DNA of 64,000 nt from Chitinophagaceae bacterium. Its GTDB lineage: Bacteria > Bacteroidota > Bacteroidia > Chitinophagales > Chitinophagaceae. Where the stretch lies: assembly GCA_016786845.1 (NCBI GenBank), contig JAEUVB010000009.1, positions 1-64,000 on the forward strand, written 5' to 3'. Position 1 is the first letter of the stretch, and each line of letters starts with the position of its first letter. Both the position numbers and the translations under genes were made by a program. The notes below the pieces were generated by a model. The model was not told the DNA's origin. It saw only the letters and a list, made by a program, of their open reading frames with translations, and searched no databases. Shown in pieces: positions 10,973 to 19,973 of the stretch.

Positions 10973-13900
10973 ATGAAATATTTACTGCTTATCAGTTGTC
11001 TGTTCTCCATTCAACTCATTGCCCAAGACAAAGACAAATGGGATGTGAATAACCCAAGTGGTCCGTATAAATCTTTTTCATTTACAGTGGACGAAGGAAC
11101 CTGGATGAATTTGGATGTATCACCGGATGGGCAAAGCATTGCTTTCGATTTGTTGGGAGATATTTATACGATGCCGATCAACGGGGGGAAGGCTACTTGC
11201 ATACGTTCCGGTTTGGCCATGGAAGTGCAACCTAGATTCAGTCCTGATGGAAAACAAATTCTCTTTACCTCCGATGCAGGAGGTGGTGATAATATTTGGA
11301 CCATGAATGTTGATGGCAGCAAAGCCCGTCAAATTACAAAGGAAAATTTTCGGCTACTCAATAATGGCGTATGGACCCCCGATGGACAATACATCATTGC
11401 CCGCAAACATTTTACCTCGCATCGTTCATTAGGTGCCGGCGAACTCTGGATCTATCACACTTCCGGTGGTGATGGGTTGCAACTCACACCCCGAAAAAAT
11501 GATCAGCAAGATTTGAACGAACCTTCATGCAGTCCGGATGGCCGTTATATTTATTACAGTGAAGACATGTATCCCGGCGGATATTTTCAGTACAATAAAG
11601 ATCCGAACAATCAAATTTTTGTCATCCATCGTTATGATCGGGAAAAAGGAAAATCAGAACAAGTAACCGGTGGACCGGGTGGAGCCTTTCGTCCGCAAAT
11701 ATCTCACGACGGTAAAAAATTGGCTTTCATTAAAAGGGTCAGAACGAAAACGGTGCTCTACCTCCGTGATTTGGAAAGCGGAGAAGAATGGCCCATCTAC
11801 GATCAATTGAGTAAAGACCAGCAAGAAGCGTGGACCACCTTCGGTGTGTATACCGGATTTGCCTGGATGCCGGATGATCAATCTATTGTGATTTGGAGTC
11901 AAGGGAAACTATGCAGAATATCTACGCAACAAATTATGCCATCCGTCATCATCCCTTTTTCCTGTGAAGTGAAAAACAAAGTGGCGGATGTTCTTCGTTT
12001 TCAACAAAGTTTTGATCAGAAGACTTTTTCGCCTAAGGTGATCCGTCAGGCAACCACTTCACCCGATGGAAAATATATTGTATTCAATGCGGTGGGTTAT
12101 TTGTGGCAAAAGAAACTTCCGAATGGCAAGCCCGAACGCATCACACAACACACAGACTTTGAATTTGAACCGGCTTTTTCTAAAGATGGTCGCTATCTAT
12201 TGTTTACTACCTGGAATGATACCGCTACCGGTGCCATATGGAAAATGGATATGCAATCACAGTTGCCGCCCGTAAAGCTCACCAAAGTAAAGGGGATCTA
12301 TCGTGCACCTGCCTTTTCGCCGGATGGAAAAACGATAGTCTTTCGTAAGGATGAAGGAAATGAAGTGATGGGCTATAGTTATACTGTAAAGCCCGGAGTA
12401 TATTTGATGAATGCTGATGGCACCGATGTAAAATTTGTTTCTGAAAATGGTTCGTCTCCGGAATTCAATCATCTGGGAGATCGAATCTATATTCAGTCCG
12501 GAAATAATTTTGCGAGTTATAAATTGGATGGCAGCGATGAACAGACTTTGTTTAAAAGTACTTATGGCAGTCGCTTCACCGTGTCGCCCAATGGACAATG
12601 GGTGGGCTTTGTTGATTTGCATCAGGTTTATATTGCGGCCTTTCCTGCCATTGGTAAACCCATCGATATATCGGCCGGAGCAACTGCCGTACCGGTGAAA
12701 AAAGTTTCCCGTGACGCGGGAATCAATCTGCATTGGCATGCCGACAGCAAGTCGCTGCATTATACTCTGGGTGATCAATATTTTACGATTCCGCTTGAAG
12801 ACCGTTTTGAATTTATTGCCGGCAAACCGGATTCATTATTTAAGGAACCGGAATCCGGAATATCCATCAACTTAAAAGTCGATGCGGATAAACCTGAAGG
12901 AATTACAGTGTTTAAAAATGCAAGACTGATAACGATGAAAGGAAATGAGGTGATAGAAAATGGTAGTGTGATCGTAACCGGAAATAAGATCAGCGCATTA
13001 GGACCTGATGAAAGCATCAATATTCCTGATGGTGCGAAAGTCATTGATTGCAAAGGCAAAACCATCATGCCGGGCTTCATTGATGCCCATGCGCACGGCA
13101 ATCATTTTAGGTACGGGATTACGCCTCATAAACATTGGCCTTATTATGTCAACCTCGCCTATGGTGTAACCACCATGCATGATCCTTCGGCGAATAGTGA
13201 AATGGTATTTGCGCAAAGTGAACTTGTTCGTTCAGGTGCAATGGTGGGACCGAGGGTGTTTTCAACCGGAACTATACTCTATGGAGCTGACGGAGATTTT
13301 AAAGCCGTGATTAATTCTATCGATGATGCCCGAAGTGCCATACGTCGAACCAATGCTTACGGAGCCTTTAGTGTAAAGAGTTACAATCAACCTCGTCGTG
13401 AACAAAACCAAATGGTGATACAGGCTGCCCGTGAATTAAAGATCGAAGTGGTGCCGGAAGGAGGTTCATTCTTCTACCATAATCTGGGAATGATATTTGA
13501 CGGGCATACGACCATCGAACATAATTTACCTATCGCCACATTGTATAAAGATGTCATCAACTTATGTAAGCAATCTAAAACCGCGATGACCCCAACACTG
13601 ATCGTTTGCTATGGTGCACCGAGTGGGGAATACTATTGGTATCAGCATACCAATGTTTGGGAGAAAGAAAAATTGCTTCGATTTACGCCAAGAGCTATCA
13701 TCGATTCACGCAGCCGGCACAGAACCATGTTACCGGAAGAAGAATATGAAAACGGACATATCAGTGTATCAAGAAGTTTGAAAAAATTAGTCGATGCAGG
13801 AACATTGGTGAATATGGGCGCACATGGACAAATACAAGGCATTGGTGCACACTGGGAAATTTGGATGATGCAACAAGGGGGTATGACCAATCTCGAAGCC

Positions 13901-14206
13901 TTGAAAACGGCAACCATTAATCCGGCCATAAGCCTGGGCTTAGACCAATCGATCGGTTCGCTGGAAGTCGATAAACTCGCTGATTTGATTGTCCTTGATC
14001 AAAATCCTTTAGACAATATCAGAAACACAGAATCAGTTCACTACACCATGATCAATGGTCGACTGTTTGATACCGAAACGATGAATGAAATTGGCAATCA
14101 TGAAAAATGGCGGGATCAATTTTTCTGGGAACTTAACAAAAGCTCGGAAGCATTCAAGTATCATGAAGAAACCAACGGATTTGAAAGCGGACATATTGAT
14201 GATTAA
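10973..14206 (+). CDS. Secreted TolB-like beta-propeller/amidohydrolase fusion
   Basis: 1077 residues. A signal peptide (about 1-18, ending LIAQ) is followed by a PD40/TolB-type beta-propeller (about 40-600) with repeated SPDGK blades, e.g. near 50, 92 and 190. An amidohydrolase domain follows (about 635-1050). The beta-strand leading to the metal site reads GFIDAHAHGNHF, with H706 and H708 as the HxH ligands. Further candidate ligands lie in VKSYNQP, TIEHNLP and GAHGQ. This two-domain layout and length are those of a well-known exported Bacteroidota family annotated as amidohydrolases; the substrate is unknown, and cyclic peptide or imide substrates are only possible. It stands alone between fibre genes and its stop lies 9 bases from the convergent UPF0158 gene. 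The role is probably periplasmic hydrolysis (inference). Confidence 0.88.
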   Translation: MKYLLLISCLFSIQLIAQDKDKWDVNNPSGPYKSFSFTVDEGTWMNLDVSPDGQSIAFDLLGDIYTMPINGGKATCIRSGLAMEVQPRFSPDGKQILFTSDAGGGDNIWTMNVDGSKARQITKENFRLLNNGVWTPDGQYIIARKHFTSHRSLGAGELWIYHTSGGDGLQLTPRKNDQQDLNEPSCSPDGRYIYYSEDMYPGGYFQYNKDPNNQIFVIHRYDREKGKSEQVTGGPGGAFRPQISHDGKKLAFIKRVRTKTVLYLRDLESGEEWPIYDQLSKDQQEAWTTFGVYTGFAWMPDDQSIVIWSQGKLCRISTQQIMPSVIIPFSCEVKNKVADVLRFQQSFDQKTFSPKVIRQATTSPDGKYIVFNAVGYLWQKKLPNGKPERITQHTDFEFEPAFSKDGRYLLFTTWNDTATGAIWKMDMQSQLPPVKLTKVKGIYRAPAFSPDGKTIVFRKDEGNEVMGYSYTVKPGVYLMNADGTDVKFVSENGSSPEFNHLGDRIYIQSGNNFASYKLDGSDEQTLFKSTYGSRFTVSPNGQWVGFVDLHQVYIAAFPAIGKPIDISAGATAVPVKKVSRDAGINLHWHADSKSLHYTLGDQYFTIPLEDRFEFIAGKPDSLFKEPESGISINLKVDADKPEGITVFKNARLITMKGNEVIENGSVIVTGNKISALGPDESINIPDGAKVIDCKGKTIMPGFIDAHAHGNHFRYGITPHKHWPYYVNLAYGVTTMHDPSANSEMVFAQSELVRSGAMVGPRVFSTGTILYGADGDFKAVINSIDDARSAIRRTNAYGAFSVKSYNQPRREQNQMVIQAARELKIEVVPEGGSFFYHNLGMIFDGHTTIEHNLPIATLYKDVINLCKQSKTAMTPTLIVCYGAPSGEYYWYQHTNVWEKEKLLRFTPRAIIDSRSRHRTMLPEEEYENGHISVSRSLKKLVDAGTLVNMGAHGQIQGIGAHWEIWMMQQGGMTNLEALKTATINPAISLGLDQSIGSLEVDKLADLIVLDQNPLDNIRNTESVHYTMINGRLFDTETMNEIGNHEKWRDQFFWELNKSSEAFKYHEETNGFESGHIDD

Positions 14207-14215
14207 TCCAGGGGT

Positions 14216-14671
14216 TTAAGCCAATGCGTCAGCCGCATTTTCATCTTCACTTGAGGCATTTAATATGTTTATGACAAGGAGCAAGTATTGTGAATTTCTA
14301 TACTCAAACCATTGCATGCGATATTCATGGGAGTTTTCGATCAAATGTTTAAATCCTTGAAATGGTTTCTTATGATACAAGGCCTGAATCAATCTACTTT
14401 TCAATGGGTTTTGATCGGATAGCTGTTCGGTAAAACCTTCCATGATCTTGAAGCTTTCTCGCGAAGAAGGTCTTTCAAATTCAATATAATCCTTGGAATG
14501 CTTTTTTATTTTCTGAAAATCCTCATTGTATAAAGAATAATGGTCGTCATGGGGTTCGATATCGGGCAAGCATATTAGCTCACCGGTATATTTGTTCCAA
14601 TAGCCACTCATACCACATTCCAAATTTTCAGCAATTTTCTTTATTTGTACCGGGTTAATCAGTTGATCCAT
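14216..14671 (-). CDS. UPF0158 family protein
   Basis: 151 residues, acidic, no signal peptide or membrane segment, so cytoplasmic. The arrangement with an N-terminal segment containing GYWNKYTGELICLPD, a central SFKIMEGFTEQL and a C-terminal helix with Trp/Tyr fits the UPF0158 family, whose function is not established. The ATG at 14671 is the only sensible start. It converges on the amidohydrolase gene and is divergent from the fibre gene at 14779. No promoter with TAnnTTTG is evident upstream. Confidence 0.65.
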   Translation of the reverse strand: MDQLINPVQIKKIAENLECGMSGYWNKYTGELICLPDIEPHDDHYSLYNEDFQKIKKHSKDYIEFERPSSRESFKIMEGFTEQLSDQNPLKSRLIQALYHKKPFQGFKHLIENSHEYRMQWFEYRNSQYLLLVINILNASSEDENAADALA

Positions 14672-14778
14672 ACTGACCTGTATTTTTTAAAAAATGTGAT
14701 TCATAATTGTATAAAATTAATAAGATTTTGTAACTTGTTGGCTCATTCTATTTGATCACATATTACAATCCAATTTCT

Positions 14779-17700
14779 ATGAAAAAGAGTTTATTCTACT
14801 CCGGATTATGCATCTTATTATGCATATTCACGCTAGCCGTCAGGGCTCAATCACCTCAACGATTCAACTACCAGGGTATCGCGCGTGATGCTCAGGGAAA
14901 TCCTTTAAATGGTCAGCAGTTGAGTCTTGAAATTTCTGTCTTGCCAACGGCCGATGCGACCATGCCTGAATATCAGGAAACGCAAAAAGTCATGACCAAT
15001 GAATTTGGTCTGTATACCTTACAAATAGGTGCCGGTACAGCGGTAATGGGTGATATGAAAACGGTGAAATGGGAAACCGGCAACAAGTATATCCGCGTGG
15101 CGATCGATCCACAAGGTGGTACAAACTATACGGTGGTGGGTACCAATCAATTGCTGAGTGTGCCATATGCGCTGTATGCCGATAAATCAGGAAGTTCATT
15201 AAGTGCTCCGGATAAAACCCGTGCGGGAACTGTTTCCACAGCGGCCGGTACGACCGGAGACGCCAACAAACTAGCCAAGTTTACAGCAGCCGGAAATACA
15301 ATCACTAATTCCCAAATAACGGATAACGGCAACACGGTGATCATTGGTAATCCTGCCAGTTCCAGTGCCAATAATCGCATGCACATCTATACCAATAACA
15401 GTGTGCAGCAAACCTATATGCGGATGGAAAATGTAAATTCAACCGGCACCGGCCGCTTCCTGATGGCAAATGACAGTAGCGCTTCTTATGCAACCTTTAC
15501 GAAATATGGTACCGCTGTACCGGGTAACTATGGTGGTTTGTCGATGTATCCTAATGCCAATATTTTGGCCTTTGGAAATAATGGCATCACTTCCAATGAC
15601 GGCGCCGGCAGATTTTTGCTGACCAATGGAGGTAATATTGGTTTTGCCATCACCAAAACAACGGGTTCAACCTTAAAGTTTCATGCTGATTATAATACCG
15701 GTAATGTTGGGTTAGGTGGAAACGCCACTCCTGTCACCAATGTGCATATCAATACAACCGCTACCGGAGATACATTGAAAATTTCGAATTCCACTACAGG
15801 TCATACGGCCTTAGATGGATTGGATATCCGCACCATTGGTACAGCTTCCGAAATCATGAATTTGGAAAGCGGTCGATTGTCATTGGGTACCAATAATGTA
15901 GAACGATTGCGTATTACGAATGTAGGTAAAGTCGGTATTGCGAATAACTCTCCGGCAGAACAATTAGATGTCACCGGGAATATTAAAGGAGATACGCTGA
16001 TCAGTAATGGTTTACGCATAGCACCAAATGCAGGAGCCGGAAAAGTAATGGTATCGGATGCCCTTGGGAATGCGAGTTGGCAAACCGGTCCTGTAGGTCC
16101 GGCAGGTCCAACGGGCCCTGTAGGTCCGGCAGGTCCAACGGGTCCTCAAGGTCCGGCAGGTGCAACAGGTGCAACAGGTCCGGCAGGTCCAACGGGTGCA
16201 ACAGGTCCTATTGGAGCAACGGGACCTCAAGGTCCGGCCGGTGCTAATGGAAGCAATGGTGCAGATGGTAAAACCGTCCTCAATGGTATAGTAGATCCGA
16301 CAGCCGGAACCGGAAATGATGGAGATTTTTATATCAATATATCTACCAATATGTTATTCGGCCCTAAAGCAGCCGGTACATGGGGTAGTGGTGTTTCTTT
16401 AGTGGGCCCGGCGGGTGCTACAGGTCCACAAGGGCCAACAGGTGCTACCGGTCCACAGGGGCCGGCGGGTGCTACCGGTCCACAAGGACCAATAGGTCTA
16501 ACCGGTCCAACCGGAGCTACCGGTCCACAGGGGCCAACGGGAGCGACAGGCCCTCAGGGACCTATTGGGCTTACCGGTGCGACCGGTCCTCAAGGTCCAC
16601 AAGGTCCGGCAGGACCTGCAGGTTCAGCGAATATTTCCGGTACAACGAATTATTTAGTGAAATTTACCGGCGCTACAACGGGTGGAAACTCAAATGTCTT
16701 TGACAATGGCTCAAATGTTGGAATTGGAACCGCTGTGCCGGCAGCTAAATTGGATGTTAAAACTACATCGAATTATGTTGGTCAGTTTAATGGTGCTGCG
16801 CCCATGTATATGGGATTGTTTGAAGCCGATGTTTATCGCGGATATTTGGGTTCCTATTCCGGAGCTGCTGAAGATGTAGACTTTGGTACAGGTGCCGGAA
16901 ATACCACAGGAAAATTACATTTGACGATACAGTCAAATCCTAAATTGACTGTAAAAAGCGATGGGAAAATAGGTATAGGTACCACGAATCCGAATCATTT
17001 ACTCCATTTAACAGGGGGAGATCTTTTTGTTGAATCCAGTTCAGGATTAATACGATTTGGTTATAACGGCGCCAATGAATGGCAATTAGCCACTACAGGT
17101 GCAGGTGCTGATATGCGTTGGTACACCACACCGGATGGTGGTACAACCATTACTCCACGTCATTATTTCAGCCAAAACGGAAACGTGGGCATAGGAGGGT
17201 TTTCCGGTCCAAGTGCTCCCGGAGCCAGAATGGATATCATTGGCTCAGGAACGACTTCCTCATCATCAAATTTTATGATCAGAAATTCCGCGTTAGATAC
17301 CATTATGCGAGTTAGAGATGATGGCCGCATGGGTATTGGATATAATGGTTCTTCTTACGGACGTACCATCAATTTGGGTGGTACAGGGATAAACTTCTAT
17401 ACGGCCAATGAAGCAGCTTTTGGCGGGGCTATCTTCCCAACCGATACCTCTTTGGTTCTCTGGTCGAATTCGGGAACTAATAATTATCTGGTGTTACAAC
17501 CAAGTTGGGGCAATACCGGTATTGGTACTTATACACCCAATGCGAAATTCCATTTGAATGGTGCTCAATTGATTGGATCTAATTCGGCTGTAACTGCCAC
17601 CGGATATTCATTAAGTGTAGATGGACAAGTGATCGCAGAAGGTTTCACTACCCTGAATTCAACCTCATGGCCGGACTATGTATTTGAAAAGGATTATAAA

Positions 17701-17934
17701 CTGATGCCACTCACTGAATTGGAACAATCGATCAAAGAAAACAAGCATTTACCTAAAATACCACCGGCCAGTGTGATGGAAACCAAAGGAATCAATTTGG
17801 GTGAAATGACGACCTCACTTACTGAAAAAATTGAAGAGCTGACCTTGTATATCATTGAATTGAATAAAGCCAATGAAGCCTTGAAGCAGCGTGTGAATCA
17901 ACTGGAAGAGAAGTTGCCTGCAACGACTAAATAA
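14779..17934 (+). CDS. Secreted collagen-like fibre protein with non-S74 C-terminal end
   Basis: The start is placed at the ATG at 14779, because it begins a normal signal peptide ([10 protein letters not shown]...VRAQ); an in-frame TTG at 14752 would add nine polar residues. About 1051 residues. The N-terminal domain (about 25-130, [10 protein letters not shown] to LSVPYALYA) closely matches the gene at 4791, and the following '[23 protein letters not shown]' region is also shared. Collagen-like GXY runs of about 20 and 25 triplets flank one 46-residue module (module at 16267). Unlike the other two fibre proteins it ends with a [24 protein letters not shown] segment and a coiled coil, an end common in Bacteroidota fibre proteins; the SDxRLK self-cleavage motif is absent. 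It has no T9SS tail. A strong terminator follows. Confidence 0.86.
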   Translation: MKKSLFYSGLCILLCIFTLAVRAQSPQRFNYQGIARDAQGNPLNGQQLSLEISVLPTADATMPEYQETQKVMTNEFGLYTLQIGAGTAVMGDMKTVKWETGNKYIRVAIDPQGGTNYTVVGTNQLLSVPYALYADKSGSSLSAPDKTRAGTVSTAAGTTGDANKLAKFTAAGNTITNSQITDNGNTVIIGNPASSSANNRMHIYTNNSVQQTYMRMENVNSTGTGRFLMANDSSASYATFTKYGTAVPGNYGGLSMYPNANILAFGNNGITSNDGAGRFLLTNGGNIGFAITKTTGSTLKFHADYNTGNVGLGGNATPVTNVHINTTATGDTLKISNSTTGHTALDGLDIRTIGTASEIMNLESGRLSLGTNNVERLRITNVGKVGIANNSPAEQLDVTGNIKGDTLISNGLRIAPNAGAGKVMVSDALGNASWQTGPVGPAGPTGPVGPAGPTGPQGPAGATGATGPAGPTGATGPIGATGPQGPAGANGSNGADGKTVLNGIVDPTAGTGNDGDFYINISTNMLFGPKAAGTWGSGVSLVGPAGATGPQGPTGATGPQGPAGATGPQGPIGLTGPTGATGPQGPTGATGPQGPIGLTGATGPQGPQGPAGPAGSANISGTTNYLVKFTGATTGGNSNVFDNGSNVGIGTAVPAAKLDVKTTSNYVGQFNGAAPMYMGLFEADVYRGYLGSYSGAAEDVDFGTGAGNTTGKLHLTIQSNPKLTVKSDGKIGIGTTNPNHLLHLTGGDLFVESSSGLIRFGYNGANEWQLATTGAGADMRWYTTPDGGTTITPRHYFSQNGNVGIGGFSGPSAPGARMDIIGSGTTSSSSNFMIRNSALDTIMRVRDDGRMGIGYNGSSYGRTINLGGTGINFYTANEAAFGGAIFPTDTSLVLWSNSGTNNYLVLQPSWGNTGIGTYTPNAKFHLNGAQLIGSNSAVTATGYSLSVDGQVIAEGFTTLNSTSWPDYVFEKDYKLMPLTELEQSIKENKHLPKIPPASVMETKGINLGEMTTSLTEKIEELTLYIIELNKANEALKQRVNQLEEKLPATTK
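16084..16625 (+). repeat. Collagen-like GXY tracts of the third fibre gene
   Basis: About 20 GXY triplets precede and about 25 follow a single 46-residue GKTVLNG/GDFYINI module at 16267. Triplets GPQ, GPT, GAT and GPA dominate. Pro occurs mainly in the X position, as in bacterial collagens. Confidence 0.88.
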
Positions 17935-17965
17935 TAACGTTTAGTAAAATTTCAGAAATCATTTC

Positions 17966-18000
17966 AAAAGGTGATACCACGAGTATCACCTTTTGTTTTT
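17966..18000 (+). terminator. Rho-independent terminator after fibre gene 3
   Basis: A perfect 12-bp stem (AAAAGGTGATAC with GTATCACCTTTT) and a 5-base loop, followed by GTTTTT, 31 bases past the stop codon. Confidence 0.92.
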
Positions 18001-18119
18001 GGTTTCCCCGCTGTCTTTCGATTTTCCGGGGCCGTCATCAACTCGCTCCGGCAGTCTCCTGGAGGTTCAATGAACATATTTTTTTGCTCCCGATTTAAAC
18101 CCCGGTCGATTCATTACTC

Positions 18120-18180
18120 ATTGCGGGAGCCCTGAATCCCGTTCCGGGGCGAGTTATCAGAAAGAGAAAGAGAAAGAGAA
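18120..18180. repeat. Copy of the CCCTGAATCCC motif and a short GAAAGA microsatellite
   Basis: GGGAGCCCTGAATCCC at about 18124-18139 resembles the motif at about 10829-10845. It is followed by a run of GAAAGA units (about 18159-18180). A minor dispersed repeat; function unknown. Confidence 0.4.
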
Positions 18181-18186
18181 CAGAGT

Positions 18187-18552
18187 CTATTCTTCAGTTG
18201 GCCTTTTCTTGCCCATATTTTCGATGAGGGTAACCGCCTCTTTCAATTGAGAGATGGGTATTTTGCGGAGGGCCTCTTGTAATGAAATGTTTTCGTCTTT
18301 TCGTTTAATGGGAGCCAATGGATGGTTGTCGACATCCTGATGATGAGATTCGGCGACCCAGGTGAAAATATCATTGGGGGTGCATTGCAAGGCTGTGCAT
18401 AGCTTTTCGATGTGATCGAGACGGATGCTGCGATTTTCGGAATACAGGAGGACCTTGATTGCAGGATAGGCGAGACCGGCGTTATGCAGGAAGGCAGTGG
18501 GTCTGTCGATACCTCTAGCCTTAAGAATGGATTTCAGATTTAGGAAAAGCAT
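18187..18552 (-). CDS. XRE/Cro-type helix-turn-helix regulator
   Basis: 121 residues. An N-terminal HTH of the HTH_26/Cro-C1 kind (about 1-68) with ILKARGI, an AGLAYPAIKVLL recognition segment, RLDHIEKLCTALQCTPNDIF; the last part is typical for the C-terminal helix of these domains. The tail (70-121) is charged with an amphipathic helix (LQEALRKIPISQLKEAVTLI), possibly for dimerisation. No antitoxin partner or phage gene is adjacent, so the target is unknown. It sits at the edge of a repeat-rich, AT-rich accessory patch whose 21-bp repeats begin about 190 bp upstream of its start, and these could in principle be binding sites (speculation). Confidence 0.8.
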   Translation of the reverse strand: MLFLNLKSILKARGIDRPTAFLHNAGLAYPAIKVLLYSENRSIRLDHIEKLCTALQCTPNDIFTWVAESHHQDVDNHPLAPIKRKDENISLQEALRKIPISQLKEAVTLIENMGKKRPTEE

Positions 18553-18738
18553 GATTCATGTGGTTTAAAATGTTTAAAGAAACTTGAAAGAGGCTGTACA
18601 TTTTTATCCTTCAAAGACAGTTTGTATGTAGCAATTGTCTATTTATTGACAATATTATGTAATAAATATGGAATTATAGTATCGTTTTATAGAAAAATAT
18701 GAATCATTGATGGGTTAATTGATTAAATTGATGAAATA

Positions 18739-18969
18739 GTATCAATTATCGTTGATAAAGTATGAAATATCGTTTGTAGTGTATCAAATATCGTTTGTAG
18801 TGTATGAAATATTGTTGGTAGAGTATCAAATATCGTTGGTAGAGTATGAAATATCGTTTGTAGTGTATGAAATATTGTTGGTAGAATATAAAATATCATA
18901 GGTATACTGTCGAATATTGTTGAGAGAGGATGAAATATCGTAGGTAAACTGTCGCTATTCGTTGGGAGA
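18739..18969. repeat. 21-bp tandem repeat, 11 units
   Basis: Eleven consecutive 21-bp units of the type GTATGAAATATCGTTTGTAGT, starting at 18739, 18760, 18781 and so on. The centre is nearly identical (18760-18885) and the distal units decay (ATATAAAATATCATAGGTATA; CTGTCGCTATTCGTTGGGAGA). There are no unique spacers, so it is a minisatellite rather than a CRISPR. On the + strand one frame stays open for about 54 codons and reads as a heptad like YEISFVV, but it has no ATG start. Confidence 0.92.
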
Positions 18970-19014
18970 AGGTCGAAAGTTGATGAAAGTGATGGGGAGA
19001 TTGTTGGGGGTGGT

Positions 19015-19350
19015 TGGGTTGTGTTAGTTGTCTGAATCAGAATTTACAGGATTTGAGAATTTTCAGGATTCCGGGTGTGTTAGTTGTCTGAATCCCCGAA
19101 TAAGTCGGGACAAGCGTCATTTACAGGATTTGAGAATTTTCTGGATGCTAAGTGTTAGGTTTCTGAATTAGAATTTATAGGATTATAGAATTTTCAGGAT
19201 TCGAGGTGTGTTAATTGTCTGAATCAGGATTTTCAGGATTATAGAATTTTCAGGATTCGGGGTGTGTTAATTGTTTTCATCAACTGAAATTTATAAGCAG
19301 TTAGAATCCTGTAAATCCTGTAAATTTTGTGAATTCTGATTCAGACAAAG
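19015..19350. repeat. ~60-bp imperfect repeats with a terminal inverted copy
   Basis: Four or five imperfect units start with GTGTTAGTTGTCTGAATCAG and continue with TTTACAGGATTTGAGAATTT and CAGGATT; starts lie near 19021, 19078, 19149 and 19206, with a partial one at about 19263. The second unit carries an insertion with CCCGAATAAGTCGGG. At about 19303-19347 the same motif appears inverted (AATCCTGTAAATCC ... CTGATTCAGAC), so the region can fold into a long stem. Similar CTGAATCAG/CAGGATT elements are dispersed in other Bacteroidota as I recall them. Confidence 0.85.
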
Positions 19351-19463
19351 AAGTGCAATGGTCTAAATAGAGATTCTGAGGATTATTGAAAAATCAGGAA
19401 TAGGGGATGTGATATGAATAATGATGTTAACTTTGAGAGACCTGTGCTAAATAAATAATTACC

Positions 19464-19973
19464 ATGGAAGAACAGATAAAAATTGATTTGGATGGAGTCC
19501 GTAGTCAAGAAACTCCAGGGTTGCTAAGGGTAGCAGATTTTATTGGGAAGGTCTTCGGTATGGGCGGGAAATTGCGGAGCAAGGATACTGTGAAATACTA
19601 TATTTGTTTCTTCTTTATACTATTTTTATTAAGTTGCTCATCCATTAGGCTGAGTACCAAAAGTTTTTATATAATTCGACCTACTTTAAATATTTCCAGT
19701 GAAATCCAAATGGATATTATTATTTCGTCTGGAAAATATGATAAAAATAAATCACATTTATTTGTAGTGGGGAAGGTCTACATAGAAAGCTCAAATGAGA
19801 TTTTGGGTGATGTTACGATTACTCAAGGGAAAATAGGAGGGAGATCTGATTTAGGGAAAACTGATAATTTAGGGAATTTTAAAATAAATATTCCATTTAG
19901 TAATTCGGATACTCTTTTTTTTGGAAAACTACCATTTAAAAGCATTGGATTAATACTGAAAAGTAACTTTTAA
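19464..19973 (+). CDS. Hypothetical lipoprotein with carboxypeptidase-regulatory-like fold
   Basis: 169 residues from the ATG at 19464. Not assignable to a named family. A hydrophobic stretch YYICFFFILFLLSC (about 44-58) ends in a lipobox, so a start at the internal ATG 19560 (MGGKLRSKDTV...) would give an ordinary lipoprotein signal peptide; the first 32 residues would then be untranslated. Those residues are encoded by DNA that is clearly homologous to 20255-20330, part of a nearby repeat. After the cysteine, VVGKVYIESSNEILGDV and TDNLGNFKINIPF resemble the CarboxypepD_reg-like beta-sandwich. The gene is conspicuously AT-rich and sits between repeat arrays, suggesting acquisition or a young chimera. 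No neighbour points to a function. Confidence 0.55.
   Translation: MEEQIKIDLDGVRSQETPGLLRVADFIGKVFGMGGKLRSKDTVKYYICFFFILFLLSCSSIRLSTKSFYIIRPTLNISSEIQMDIIISSGKYDKNKSHLFVVGKVYIESSNEILGDVTITQGKIGGRSDLGKTDNLGNFKINIPFSNSDTLFFGKLPFKSIGLILKSNF

Larger units (their letters stand above)
18553..19463. other. Gene-free repeat region
   Basis: About 0.9 kb without a credible gene. It contains AT-rich sequence upstream of the XRE gene, a 21-bp tandem repeat (18739-18969) and a family of ~60-bp imperfect repeats with an inverted copy (about 19015-19350), listed separately. Confidence 0.75.

Noticed and set aside
12257..12778. 173-codon minus-strand ORF
   Set aside because: Fully antisense to the TolB/amidohydrolase gene, without recognisable motifs.
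1..17934. Prophage tail-fibre region
   Set aside because: Collagen-like, S74 and fibre motifs suggest phage, but two of the genes have clear Sec signal peptides (the third is cut by the window start), the neighbours are housekeeping or exported proteins, and no capsid, tail, terminase or integrase gene is present.
18739..18969. CRISPR array
   Set aside because: Units are contiguous 21-bp repeats without unique spacers and no cas genes are near.
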